A DNA stretch of 64,000 nucleotides from Chondrus crispus. Lineage: Eukaryota > Rhodophyta > Florideophyceae > Gigartinales > Gigartinaceae. Shown piece after piece: positions 53,504-63,884 of the stretch. Within the stretch, counting starts at the first letter, position 1. Every line of letters begins with the position of its first letter. The position numbers and the translations under genes are program-made. The notes beneath the pieces are model-generated. The model was not told the DNA's origin and ran no database searches. It saw only the letters and a list, made by a program, of their open reading frames with translations. The stretch lies in contig NW_005178676.1 of assembly GCF_000350225.1 (NCBI RefSeq), positions 278,689 through 342,688 on the forward strand. Reading direction: 5' to 3'.

Positions 53504-56500
53504 ATGTCAATGTCAAACGACAAGCTTGATTCTTCGTTCTTTCGCATCGACCGCCTGGGCCCACAGAACTACTATCTGTGGTCAAATGAAATGGAAATTA
53601 TGCTGCGTGGTAAAGGTATTTGGAAACATGTTGAAGGGACTGCTGTTGCTCCTACGGATGAAGAAAAGCTTACAATCCATGAGCGAAACCGAGATATGGC
53701 TTTGGCACACATTATGATGTCTATAAGTCCCGCCTGTCAGGCTTCTGTCCTCCGACTGCGTGACCCCAAAGAGGTGTGGAAGACGCTTACAGAAACTTAT
53801 CAAATGGTTTCTGAAGCCTCTATTGATGCCAAATTGTCTGCCCTACAGGAAATCGGGATGGAAACTAGCGAATCAGTCCTTGAATATTCGAACAGAATCG
53901 AAACATTGACGAATGAGTTGCTGGCAATTGGGCACAAAGTAAGTGACATAGAAAAGAAGCGTGCTTTGCTTCGTGGGTTATCTTCTAGTTTCTCAGTTAT
54001 TGCGCAAGTGATTCGAGCTACAGGCAAGGCATATTCAGAGGCACTCTCAGAACTGGTCGTTGCTGAAATGACAATGGAAAAGCCAAGCACGCAGTCTGCT
54101 CTCGTCATGAACCATGGGAGTAACAGTCACCAACCGAAATCACAGTATGACTGTTCACATTGTGGTCGACACGGTCATACATCTGGTAGGTGTTTTCATA
54201 ACCCCTCTAGTCAGTCCTACAGAAAATCGTTTATGAAAAATGGTGGCAAGAAATCTCATCGAAGGCCGCACCATGCTGGTCACAAACACGGTAACGACAA
54301 GGCACCCCCAGCTCATACCGCCATGGTGACAGTTTCGAAGGCCCTTGTTGTATGTCAGAAAGATGAGTGCTCCACAAAATGGATGATAGACTCCGCCTGT
54401 ACGGCACACATGACCAATGATAGGTCAAATTTCGCCGCTTTCGTTAGCCAAGATTGCTCTGTCCAAGTTGGTAATAAACAGTTCCTCGATACAAAAGGAA
54501 TTGGCACCGTAGTGGCTTTGGCTATCGTTAATGGAAAGAAACAAGCCATCACATTCAGCGATGTCCTATATGTTCCCAACATATTGTATAATCTCCTATC
54601 TGTCTCTTGTATTCGGAAGAAGGGTTTCCGTTCTGTGTTCGACGAAGACGGCAGTTCGGAAGGCCTTTGCTTTATTGAGGACACGAAAACCAATACAAGG
54701 AAGCTTGTGGGTTACGAAACTACAGCCGGTCTATACGAGGCCGTCATTCATATTCCAAAAGAAGCACGGGCCACAGTCCTTTTCGCGGAAACCAGGGGTG
54801 ATCCCCTGTTGTGGCACAGACGCTTAGGGCATGTCAGTGCTGCAGTACTGTCAAAATCAAGCAAGATTGTGAAAGGTATCCCAACAACTGGATGGAACGA
54901 CCCTTCAAGAAGCTGCAAAAACTGCAAGCTTGGGAAGTCGTGCCGACACAGTCGCAACACACGCTCTGAAAACCACGCTCTGAAAGCACTTGACCGTATC
55001 TATTCAGATGTGGTTGGCCCAGTGCGTGTCCGTTCATTTTCAAACTCACAGTACTTTGTTACTGCTATCGATGACTACAGTGGGTTTTCAATGGTCCGGT
55101 TCCTTCGGAGAAAGAATCAGGCAGCAGGTGCTTTACAAGAAATGATTCTTGAGTTCCAGTCTTTGTTCAACAACACAGTAAGTCGTCTCATTGTGCTCAA
55201 CCGTCGAAAAGTGAAGTGGTTACGGTCTGATGGTGGCGGTGAATACGTTTGTTCCCGACTGTCATCTTGGTTTCGTGCACGTGGCATAATACACGAGATA
55301 ACTGCTCCGTACTCTCCTGAGTCGAACGGTCGTGCTGAACGGCTAAATCGCACTCTCCTAGACATGGCAAGAACAATGATGGTCAATATATCTACTTCCC
55401 AACGAGACAGATACTGGGCCGAGGCGGTGAACTGTGCAAATTACTTACGGAATCGTTTGTACACCGACAGTTGCAAGGAAGACATCACCCCATTTGAAAT
55501 TATTCACGACAAGCCCCCGAACCTTTCTAATGCAAAAGTATTTGGTTCAGCGGCTTTCTGCCATGTCCCGAAACAGAAAAGGGAGGGCAAGTTTGCTCCC
55601 AGGTCCGTCGAAGGCATTTTTGTTGGTTATGACAGAGGTACGTCATACAGAATTCTTCATCCGAAAAGTGGTAAGATCACTATATCGCAAGATGTCGAGT
55701 TTATTGAATCCGAACCAGCTTCTCAAACGACCTCAAACGGTGACTACATGGTACAAATTGACATGCCTGGCATCTTTCCTGCCGCCCAGCCCGTTTCGCC
55801 ATCTGAGGTCAGTAATGCACTGCCCCCACCCGAGGTACACGATACCAATAATGATGTTACTACTGAATCCGAATCCGACAATTTAGACCTGATAACGTAC
55901 GACCCGGGACTACGCCGGTCGAACCGTGGCACCGCCGGTGTACCTCCTCAGCGTTTGGGTTTTCACACAGCTTGTTTGGTGACTGACTCTACAATGAATG
56001 CTGACAGGACAGATGTGCCCTTTACCTATGAGGAAGCCACATCAGGTGCTAATGCTGATTCATGGCTCCAAGCTATGAGAGAAGAGATCGATTCACTTAT
56101 CAATCTCAAAACCTGGTCTCTTATTACGCTTCCACGAGGCCGCAAAACTGTCAAAACGAAATGGGTATACGATATTAAGACAAATGTCGATGGGAGCGTT
56201 CAGCGATTCAAAGCCAGACTCGTCGCTAAAGTCTTTACGCAGAGGCTGGGAGTCGATTACAGTGAAGTGTTTTCACCGGTGGCCCGATACAGTACCGTCC
56301 GATTTTTTATTGCGTTATCTGCGAAATATGGTTGGCCCACGGTTACCGTCGACGTCAAGTCTGCATTTCTTAATGCGGAACTAAAAGAAACAATATTTGT
56401 TTCTCAGCCACATGGTTTTGTCGTGCAGGGAAAAGAGGATCACGTTTTAATCTTGCATAAGGCTCTCTACGGCCTCAAGCAAGCATCTCGCGAATGGCAC

Positions 56501-57583
56501 ACACTTCTAAATACGTTCCTGCTCTCGGTTGGGTTTGACCAGTTTCATGCCGATAAAAGCCTCTACGTGAAACGCTTAAAAGAGTCGATCATACTACTGG
56601 TTGTGTACGTGGATGATATCAAAATAACGGGTGATGACGGCGGATCTATCAAAGAAGTCATTGATCAAATATCAGCCCAGTTCACAGTTCGAAGAGTGGA
56701 TAGCAGCAGGAAGTTCTTGGGCATGGTCATCGAACAGTCTTCGGCTACTATCAAAATTCACCATGAGCCCTTAATCAACCGAATGCTGCTATTCTTTTCA
56801 ATGGAAGATTGTTATTCTAGCCGTATACCACTACACCCTGGTACTGATATCAACATATCTGGTTTGAGTCGTGAGGGGGAGAACACAGAAAGCATGGATG
56901 GTACCCCATACCGACAATTGGTCGGGTGCCTCCTACATCTTTCTAACACGACACGCCCCGATATTGCGTACGCCTCAAATTACCTTTCTCGTTTTATGCA
57001 TGATCCTTCACCGTCTCTATGGAAGACGGCAAAATCTGTGCTCCGGTATTTGAAAGGCACAAAGAAACTGGGAATCGTTTACTCAAATGGTCATATCAAT
57101 GACAAGGAAGACATGGTCTCTGGCTTCAGTGACTCAGACTGGGCCCAGGAGAAACCCTCCCGGAAATCAATCAGTGGCTATGTGTTCATGTTTGCTGGAG
57201 GTGCTGTGAGTTGGCGCAGCAAACAGCAAACTTCAGTTGCGCAAAGCTCCTTGGAAGCTGAATACATCGCTTTGGCATTTGCTATCCGAGAGGCCTTATG
57301 GTTTCGAAACTTCGGTACCATTGTAAACCCAATCACGGATGGGACCGCTCTTGCTATCAAAGCGGACAATCAAGGATGCATAAGTGTGGCACAGAACGGC
57401 ATCGTGAACGAAAGGACTAAGCATATCGATGTGAAGTACCTGATGATCGTTGACAATGTGGCCAAAGGCAACATTCGTATATCATACATTCCAACTACTG
57501 AAATGATAGCCGACATCATGACGAAAGCATTGGCAGTCAAACCGTTCGAGTATCTCAAACAAAAACTCGGTATGACGCCTTGA
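53504..57583 (+). CDS. Copia gag-pol polyprotein, full length (element 5)
   Basis: 1359 residues without stop. Gag (MSMSNDKLDSSFFRIDRLGP, NYYLWSNEMEIML), knuckle CSHCGRHGHTSGRC, and protease WMIDSACTAHMTND (D-S-A where D-S/T-G is usual). GAG-pre-integrase LLWHRRLGHVS with CKNCKLGKSC; integrase residues in YSDVVGPVR, RSDGGGEYVC and PESNGRAERLNRT. Reverse transcriptase has VTVDVKSAFLNAELKE and YVDDIKITG; RNase H has GFSDSDWAQEKPSRKSISG and SSLEAEYIALA; end IADIMTKALAVK. In reverse transcriptase ARLVAKVFTQR replaces the usual K-G-F-T-Q Gly by Val, which could weaken the enzyme. ATG 53504 is 50 bases after the primer-binding site. Confidence 0.92.
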   Translation: MSMSNDKLDSSFFRIDRLGPQNYYLWSNEMEIMLRGKGIWKHVEGTAVAPTDEEKLTIHERNRDMALAHIMMSISPACQASVLRLRDPKEVWKTLTETYQMVSEASIDAKLSALQEIGMETSESVLEYSNRIETLTNELLAIGHKVSDIEKKRALLRGLSSSFSVIAQVIRATGKAYSEALSELVVAEMTMEKPSTQSALVMNHGSNSHQPKSQYDCSHCGRHGHTSGRCFHNPSSQSYRKSFMKNGGKKSHRRPHHAGHKHGNDKAPPAHTAMVTVSKALVVCQKDECSTKWMIDSACTAHMTNDRSNFAAFVSQDCSVQVGNKQFLDTKGIGTVVALAIVNGKKQAITFSDVLYVPNILYNLLSVSCIRKKGFRSVFDEDGSSEGLCFIEDTKTNTRKLVGYETTAGLYEAVIHIPKEARATVLFAETRGDPLLWHRRLGHVSAAVLSKSSKIVKGIPTTGWNDPSRSCKNCKLGKSCRHSRNTRSENHALKALDRIYSDVVGPVRVRSFSNSQYFVTAIDDYSGFSMVRFLRRKNQAAGALQEMILEFQSLFNNTVSRLIVLNRRKVKWLRSDGGGEYVCSRLSSWFRARGIIHEITAPYSPESNGRAERLNRTLLDMARTMMVNISTSQRDRYWAEAVNCANYLRNRLYTDSCKEDITPFEIIHDKPPNLSNAKVFGSAAFCHVPKQKREGKFAPRSVEGIFVGYDRGTSYRILHPKSGKITISQDVEFIESEPASQTTSNGDYMVQIDMPGIFPAAQPVSPSEVSNALPPPEVHDTNNDVTTESESDNLDLITYDPGLRRSNRGTAGVPPQRLGFHTACLVTDSTMNADRTDVPFTYEEATSGANADSWLQAMREEIDSLINLKTWSLITLPRGRKTVKTKWVYDIKTNVDGSVQRFKARLVAKVFTQRLGVDYSEVFSPVARYSTVRFFIALSAKYGWPTVTVDVKSAFLNAELKETIFVSQPHGFVVQGKEDHVLILHKALYGLKQASREWHTLLNTFLLSVGFDQFHADKSLYVKRLKESIILLVVYVDDIKITGDDGGSIKEVIDQISAQFTVRRVDSSRKFLGMVIEQSSATIKIHHEPLINRMLLFFSMEDCYSSRIPLHPGTDINISGLSREGENTESMDGTPYRQLVGCLLHLSNTTRPDIAYASNYLSRFMHDPSPSLWKTAKSVLRYLKGTKKLGIVYSNGHINDKEDMVSGFSDSDWAQEKPSRKSISGYVFMFAGGAVSWRSKQQTSVAQSSLEAEYIALAFAIREALWFRNFGTIVNPITDGTALAIKADNQGCISVAQNGIVNERTKHIDVKYLMIVDNVAKGNIRISYIPTTEMIADIMTKALAVKPFEYLKQKLGMTP

Positions 57584-57605
57584 TCTCCATTCCCTCAAGG
57601 GGGAG

Positions 57606-57832
57606 TGTTACCGTATTCGGAAATGAAGTACCTTAGGCTATACTAGAAAGGGAGACAGCTGACTCCACTTGAGTCAAGCTGAGTCCCCTTTCATCCATCT
57701 AAGTCAAGCACCCTCTTATGGTAGTTTAAGTGGTTTCAATATGTCTATATAACACGTACTCTGACGTATTGCAGTAAAGTCAGAACAGTATCAAATCTCC
57801 ACAGTCAACCTTGCTCTGCATTCTTTGCAATA
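57606..57832 (+). repeat. 3' LTR of element 5
   Basis: 227 bp, two differences from the 5' LTR. Confidence 0.9.
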
Positions 57833-57983
57833 GCTACAGCCACTGCTGCTGCTGCTGGTACTGCTACTGGCACTGGTGCTGGTACTGGCACTGCTGCTGC
57901 TGCTGGTGCTGCTACTGCCACTGCTACTGCTACTGCCACTGCCACTGCCGCTGCTGCTGCTGCTACTGCCACTGCCACTGACG
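57833..57983. repeat. 18-bp minisatellite, right block
   Basis: Continuation of the block at 52803-53216 with more variable units (GGTACTGCTACTGGCACT). Confidence 0.8.
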
Positions 57984-58252
57984 GGGGTAGTAGGTCAGGG
58001 ATAGTGGGGGAGTCTCAGGAGAAGAAATGGTTGGTGTGGGGGATGTGCGGATCGGCCGTGGGCCGCTACGTGACACTGCCGTGACAGCACGTTACGGTGT
58101 TTCGCCACATGTACACATGTGTTCCGCCAGAAGCAGCGACCACAACGCACAATGGGGTAACGGTGGCAGAGCAGCACCGAGACATGGACTTGGTTTCTGA
58201 ATTCGTGAATGTAGGAGAGACTCAAGACCTTGGGTCGTCTTTACTGGGGACA
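57984..58252 (+). other. Possible coding tail after the minisatellite
   Basis: In the plus-strand frame that reads the repeat as Thr/Ala, the sequence continues DGGSRSGIVGESQEKKWLVW, a TGA at 58083-58085, then RHMYTCVPPEAATTTHNG and DMDLVSEFVNVGETQDL to a stop at 58252. The composition looks coding, but the strand choice conflicts with the minus-strand frame at 52465. Confidence 0.25.
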
Positions 58253-58635
58253 TGAGCGACGACGGTGTTAAGTACTGTGGGAGTGCTATGTACACGTGTA
58301 AGATACTACAAGGAGTGGAGGATGATTGTCAACCTCCTTCACTCTCGGAAGTGTACTGCATTGTTGTCAGCTCAACTCACGGTATCGGGTCACACTGCCT
58401 ATTCACAGAGCGTAACGAGCACATGCCTACGCACTTGGCAACCTCAGCAATATGCGGGTACATTTTCTTTATAGTTGGCTTCTTCATAGTTGGCAGCATG
58501 CCGAGCTTGACTCGGTTGTAGTAATATTAATCACGGATCATCCTCAAATGTGCTTTTCTCTAATAAGGCGTTCAGTGCCTTGGAGACATGCTTCGACACC
58601 CAACCTAAATGTTTAAATGCCATTCGTCGCAATAA

Positions 58636-58842
58636 TATAGTCGAGACACATCACCGTTTGATGATAATTGAGTCAATTAAATCGCCACCATTTGAAATAC
58701 GTGTGGATAGCTCTTTGGTCTCTCAAAACACTTTGTATGGGTCAACCACAATAACATAGCTTTTAAGCGAGCGAAGACAGCGTGTGTTTACAAATATGGG
58801 GAGAAACGCTTTCGTTTGCCACAACAGTAACAAGTTCGATAC
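58636..58842 (+). repeat. 207-bp dispersed repeat, copy 2
   Basis: Partner of 51921-52127. Confidence 0.75.
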
Positions 58843-58969
58843 GTTTCCTTCCAGCTCACAAAACTGCATGATAAACAAGTTATCGTGCATCGTTCTCGGC
58901 GCTTCTGGCTCTCGGCGCCAGTATCGCTCCTCTCGCTGCGCATGGGGCGATACAGGGGCGCCTCGGGTC

Positions 58970-59032
58970 CATCAGAAGCGCCTCTGTTGCACGATAACTC
59001 TTATCGTGCAACAGTTCGAGGCGCTTCTGATG
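58970..59032. repeat. Strong hairpin
   Basis: CATCAGAAGCGCCT and CTGTTGCACGATAA pair with TTATCGTGCAACAG and AGGCGCTTCTGATG around a 3-base loop (CTC), with a single 4-base bulge: 28 paired bases. Related motifs (TTATCGTGCA, GGCGCTTCTG) recur at 58880-58910. Confidence 0.8.
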
Positions 59033-59099
59033 CCTGATGACTCACACTTAAGGCTCATTCTACTCTTTTTAAATTCGTGCACTGCATCCGTAAAAGTGA

Positions 59100-59480
59100 A
59101 GCACAACTAAGTGCCCACCACGGGGGGGCCTGAGAGCTTGCTGAGCTCACGCATTAGAACATGAAACGGTAGCAGGCTGGCTGTTGCACGTAACAATGCA
59201 CTGGTGCACGCAACAATGCGCTGTTGCTCGCAACAATGTGGCGCTGATGTGCTACACTGCATAAATAAAGTTCACTCGCGCTCCCCGATGCGCTGCATAA
59301 ATAAATAACGTTCACTCGTGCTCTCCAAGAGCTCTCCAGCTCTCCAGACCGGCAGCACTTCTTACTTTAGCAACTGGCAGTGCGTATAAAGAGCAGCCGT
59401 CATTGCCACCAACTTAAGCTGTCGCCGCTGCGGCTTCTTCAGTTGGGCTAGTCCCACCGGGCAAGAGTTCTCGTTGCACT
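59100..59480. other. Upstream region of the membrane-protein gene
   Basis: Contains three degenerate units GCNCGYAACAATGC (59184-59240) and two CTGCATAAATAAA motifs followed by TTCACTCGYGCTC (about 59258 and 59291) that may act as TATA-like elements. No coding frame. Confidence 0.3.
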
Positions 59481-59592
59481 TTTGAGGTTGCGTATTCGCG
59501 TAGGCGCCCGTCATCGCCATTTTTATCGGCCACATAGTATTTCCACGAATCCGCTTGCGCACCGTTGCCACAATAATAGACGCCAATACAGA

Positions 59593-60621
59593 ATGGTGTT
59601 TATTCCTCTCCGCTCCCAACTAGTCAGCTTGGCCATAAAAATAATTTCCATTTTTGCTGAACTGAGTGCGCTATCATCTCTCATTACACTCAATCTCTGG
59701 TTTGAAAACGCATACCTTCTCGAAGGCAATAGCATTGATGTTCGATATCACAAGTTTAAAACAAGTTTTATTACGCTTGCAGCTATGGGTGCTTTTGTGT
59801 CATTGGAGATCTTCGCTTCTGTCTACACGCGAACGGAATTTCGAAAAGTGTATGCAACGGAAAGTTGCATCTCATCACGACTTGGTGGTGATCAAATTCT
59901 CCAGTCAAGCGAGTCTAAAGCAATCACAATGAAGTGCTTGGAAGCACATGGAACCTTATTTTCGCAGCGGATGGGGAACTTCAGCTTGAAATCGAGTGGA
60001 GTGGAATGCTCCTCAGAAATAGCATTTTCTTACAACACATCATCTCTAACAGTCCGCCCAGGGAACCAAGCACAGCAGTATTGCTCGCCAGAGGGACGTT
60101 GCATATTACATGAACTCCGCCAGGGAGGCGAAGGGGAGCCCCAAGATTTATTCTTGTCATTTCCGTTTTTCAAAGATCAACGTGCCAACAAAAATATTGT
60201 TCCCTTCTATTCGATTCGTCTTAACTATAATGGTACTCTAGTGTTTCTCAGTCTTTTGGAAAAAGCAGTACATCTACTAACTTTGAATCCCGCTCCAGAG
60301 GAAAACTTCTTCAGTAAGAACGTTTTGACCAGCACAGTGAGGACAAACTGTGGCTTTGTCACAAAGCGTGTGGAAGGAACAAGGATTGCAAATTTTGTCG
60401 TTGCAATCATAGGATATTTGTGGCTTTTCCTACTTTTTCTTTCTCTCTGCACTATATGGTTTCGGAGAACGATGCTTCTTGACATCAGCAACCCAATGCA
60501 CTGGGCGAAATCATTATTGAATAAGGATGAGATTGATCGAAGTGAAGCAGTGCTTGTCTCTCTTGGTGAGGATGAGGAGGGCCGTAAACTTTTCTTGATG
60601 GCGTACACGTCATGCCGTTAA
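59593..60621 (+). CDS. Hypothetical membrane protein with three membrane segments
   Basis: 342 residues from ATG 59593 (MVFIPLRSQLVSLAIKIISI). The in-frame ATG at 59482 gives 37 more, mostly basic, residues and is less likely. Hydrophobic segments lie at about 11-37, 57-79 and 268-290 (FVVAIIGYLWLFLLFLSLCT). Between the second and third lies a roughly 190-residue loop with several Cys (ESCISS, MKCLEA, VECSSE, QYCSPEGRC, TNCGF) and NFS, NTS, NGT sites, which suggests a disulfide-bonded, glycosylated domain outside the cytosol. A cytosolic tail (SNPMHWAKSLLNKDEIDRSE, SLGEDEEGRKLFL) follows. No family recognised. The frame is uninterrupted and it is the cleanest non-transposon gene in the right part. 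Confidence 0.65.
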   Translation: MVFIPLRSQLVSLAIKIISIFAELSALSSLITLNLWFENAYLLEGNSIDVRYHKFKTSFITLAAMGAFVSLEIFASVYTRTEFRKVYATESCISSRLGGDQILQSSESKAITMKCLEAHGTLFSQRMGNFSLKSSGVECSSEIAFSYNTSSLTVRPGNQAQQYCSPEGRCILHELRQGGEGEPQDLFLSFPFFKDQRANKNIVPFYSIRLNYNGTLVFLSLLEKAVHLLTLNPAPEENFFSKNVLTSTVRTNCGFVTKRVEGTRIANFVVAIIGYLWLFLLFLSLCTIWFRRTMLLDISNPMHWAKSLLNKDEIDRSEAVLVSLGEDEEGRKLFLMAYTSCR

Positions 60622-62406
60622 AGGTCTGAAGTGTGAATCAATAACTCTAGGGCGTCTGATGTATTTTTTCAGATATTTCAAGAATGTTTATGGAGGTTTC
60701 TTTCTCTTTTTCTTTTATGGGCGCACCTGCCTAATTCCGACTGATGCGTGCGTTGGATTGGGTCCCCATTATCCTATAACTTTTCTTTGGCAACTACCCT
60801 ATGGAGTTGTCGACAAAGCCACAACAAAGTACTAAAGGTTTCAAAAAGAAAATGAGGGCTGTGTCCTTTACATGGCCACCGCAGCGATAATCGGAGTAGA
60901 CTATCACCCTCCCTCATGTGTAATACAACGGAAAATGATAACCTCAATTCAAACAGATTTCGCTCTTCACGACGATATTCCGCCAACCACACTTTTCGAC
61001 TGGACACAGGAGCAAGGCCCTACTCCACACCCTTAGAAATTTAATTAAAAGGCTAGCTCTCTCTCTCTCTCTACTCCACACCTTCAGCGCGAATACCGAG
61101 ATTCTATCTCTTTTGAACTCTGTTTACGCCAGAACCCACCGCCCTCCCCAACCACTTGAGAACACCCGCTCAAGAATGCACAAGTAATATCTTCGACAAC
61201 CGCAGAAGCCTGCCTACTTTTCGCGTACTTCCTGCACAACCAATTCCAATTGTGACCGGCAGATATAGAATTCGTTGCTCAACTGGCACCTGGGAGACAC
61301 TCTCTTTGCAGGGTGTCACGGATGCCATCTCTGCGCTGCGAGCGCCTGCCAAACGGTGCCCAGGCTGGATGGAATGGGGTATCATGCGGCTACGTGTGCT
61401 CTAGGAACGGGATCTACCCGGTAAAAGACAGTTGACCTTGTGATGACCATGGTTAACACATAACACGGCACTCAAGGACCTCTTACCTTCTTCCGTTCGA
61501 TTGCAGAGCAATATCGGCGGGTCAGTTAACGGATTCGAAGATGCAAGCCCGCTAGTGTTAAAGGTATAAAAAGGATCCCACTTCAACCATCACACTAAAT
61601 AAAAGAGGCATCGGCGGAGGGACTCCAGAACTCTCTGTTGACATCTGGTTTACACCGCACGAGCGCAACACCTTTAAGAGGTCGTGACATAGAGGTCGTG
61701 ACATGAAATATGTGAGTTGTCGTTGATTACGACGAGTCACATTTGACTTAAGCGACCGGTTGCGACGTAAGAGAGATATCTTCTCTCACATTCGCCCCTC
61801 TTTAGATTTAGGTGCCCCTGTCGGACCCGGAATGGCCTTAAACTGGCATGGGCGGTCGGCACACCGGCCGCTTCTCCGGACTCCGGATGTCGCTAAACTC
61901 AGCCAACCGATCGGTCGGCTTACCGATCGAAGTTATGGACCATGGAGGAATGTCGCAAAAAGTTCTCCCGTCTAGCTGCGCATAAGCAGTAGGCTACGGG
62001 CTTGGGCTTTGAGAGAAGGACCCCACACCGTTTCCACTGAAAATTTCCCTTATGAGGTCAAGGTTCCTACGGAAACTGCTTCTCGGTTTTGACAGGGTTT
62101 TTTGTCGGAGGATTTGCGCGGGGATAGAAGATCAACTCAGGCTACGGGCTGGTTCCCCATCCGGTTTCGACGAAGTCATGAGGATCAGTTGATAGAACGC
62201 CACTATCAAGGTCTCTTGGGTGGCAATGTGGTACGTGCGGATGCGCCTTGTCGCGATGTGCCGCTCTGCCGACGAGCTCTGGAGAGGATAGAACTATGCC
62301 GGAGTGTCGAATTGACGGATGAAGGCGATAATCGTCGGTAGCGAAAAGTTCTGCGATAGAGAACAGCCTTAGAGGTCTAACATTACCTTAGTGCTGCACA
62401 AATAGC
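60622..62406. other. No firm gene
   Basis: A CT dinucleotide run at 61045-61071. Small frames at 61156-61404 (82 residues) and 62102-62341 (79 residues, GWFPIRFRRSHEDQLIERHY) have coding-like composition but no recognisable family or boundaries. Confidence 0.3.
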
Positions 62407-62411
62407 GTAGC

Positions 62412-62835
62412 TGATAAAACTCACGGAAGATGTCGTCGTGGTTTACTCGTTTTTGTGTTCTGTAGTTTTTATGCTGTCGTTGCTCGGATCTTTGTGCTTA
62501 AGTTCACAGGTTTCTCGCAGCCCTACATTACGTGCTATGTGACAAGAGTACCCGTAATTGGTCTAATACTTGCCGTATTACAGTAATACCATCCGTATGG
62601 CTACGAGGCGACTAACCCGCTATCGGGTGCAGCACATGTTAGCTCTCTGGGGATCCGGCGTGGACGCAAATGCTCGCGCGTGCGTGGACCACCGAATTTA
62701 GGGGACCTTGATTTCGAGTCCGTATTCAATGGTTCTATTTTTGGGTCCGATTTCAGAACCCACAAATTGCCCATCGGTCCACTACAGTACCAACCCTGTG
62801 GCGGATCAAGGTTGATACTGGTGCCGAATTCAACA
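62412..62835 (-). repeat. 3' LTR of element 6
   Basis: Nearly identical to the solo LTR at 48009-48430. Confidence 0.88.
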
Positions 62836-62858
62836 CTCCCCCTCAACCTTGCATCCCA

Positions 62859-63884
62859 CTATTGCTGTGATGTGTAACTATGACTCATACCTAACTTGTG
62901 GACCATTTCCGTGTGGGTAGCGACGCACAATATCTTGGTGAAGATGTCAGCGGTATTTTCGGATGTCTGGATGTAGTTGAAGACGATGGTGCCATCTTTG
63001 ACCTTCTCCTTCGAGAAGAAGTACTTGACGGCGATGTGCTTGGACCTTTCGTTCACCACGTCATTGTAAGCGAGGTTCATGGCTCCCTCGTTGTCCCCAA
63101 ACACTACTGTAGCTGGCAACGTAGTGTTGGACGGAAAGAATTCCCTGAACAACCGACGGAGCCACACTGCTTCGCGCGCTGCGTACGACATAGCTACAAA
63201 CTCTGCTTCCAGGGTCGACTGGGCGGTAGCCTCCTGCTTTTTACTTCTCCAGCTGATGGATCCGCCAGCAAACTTGAATGCGAATACACTAACGCTGCGC
63301 CGTGTCTCCTTGTCAGCAGCAAAATCTGAGTCGGTGTACCCGTGTAGCCCGGCCTTGTTGTTCAGGCTGAACCGGATGCCGAGGGTTTTTGTCCCCGAAA
63401 GATAGCGCAAGACGCGCTTTGCTGCTTCCCAGTGTTGAGAGGAAGGTCTCTCCAGGAACCTTGAGAGAAGACTTGTGGAGAACGCGATGTCGGGACGTGT
63501 GGTGTTCGCCAAGTACAGTAGCTAGCCAACAAGTTGGCGATAAGGCTTTTGGTCCATGCCCTCGCTGTAAGAATCCTGTTTGCGTTGTGCTGTATTCAGC
63601 ACTGTACCGGGAGCAAGGGGGTTAGATACACTCCTGCAAGTCGTCATGTTGAAAGTTTCAAGCATGTGTGTAATCATAGCTGCACTGTGGATATGGGTCT
63701 CCCCCTTTTCGCTGTATCGGTCAATGACGATACCGAGAAACTTAGTGACTTTCTTTTCTATGCGAATTGCGAAGCGGTTGCTCAGCCGATGCCGGAACCA
63801 GCTCCGGTAACAAGTGCTATCTGTGTCATTTTTCAAAGCTGCGGGTTGAGACCCTGCAAGGGGGCATGCCCGGGGTCGGGCCAT
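62859..63884 (-). pseudogene. Copia reverse transcriptase end and RNase H (element 6)
   Basis: Frame from 63884: VTKFLGIVIDRYSEKGETHI, TTCRSVSNPLAPGTVL and QKPYRQLVG, then TAG at 63521-63519. The same frame goes on with LANTTRPDIAFSTSLLSRFL, HGYTDSDFAADKETRRSV, SISWRSKKQEATAQSTLEAE and FGDNEGAMNLAYNDVVNERS, and ends at 62859. All are copia RNase H landmarks. The single nonsense codon inactivates it. Beyond 63884 no polymerase motif is readable in this frame, so the element is further rearranged or truncated. Confidence 0.8.

Larger units (their letters stand above)
53217..57832 (+). mobile_element. Ty1/copia retrotransposon with intact ORF (element 5)
   Basis: 4616 bp. LTRs of 227 bp (53217-53443 and 57606-57832) differ at two positions; TSD GCTAC at 53212-53216 and 57833-57837 (also part of the host repeat). 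PBS GGTTATGGGC at 53444-53453; polypurine tract CAAGGGGGAG before the 3' LTR. LTR TATA box TATATAA at 53357-53363. Inserted into the 18-bp minisatellite. Confidence 0.95.
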
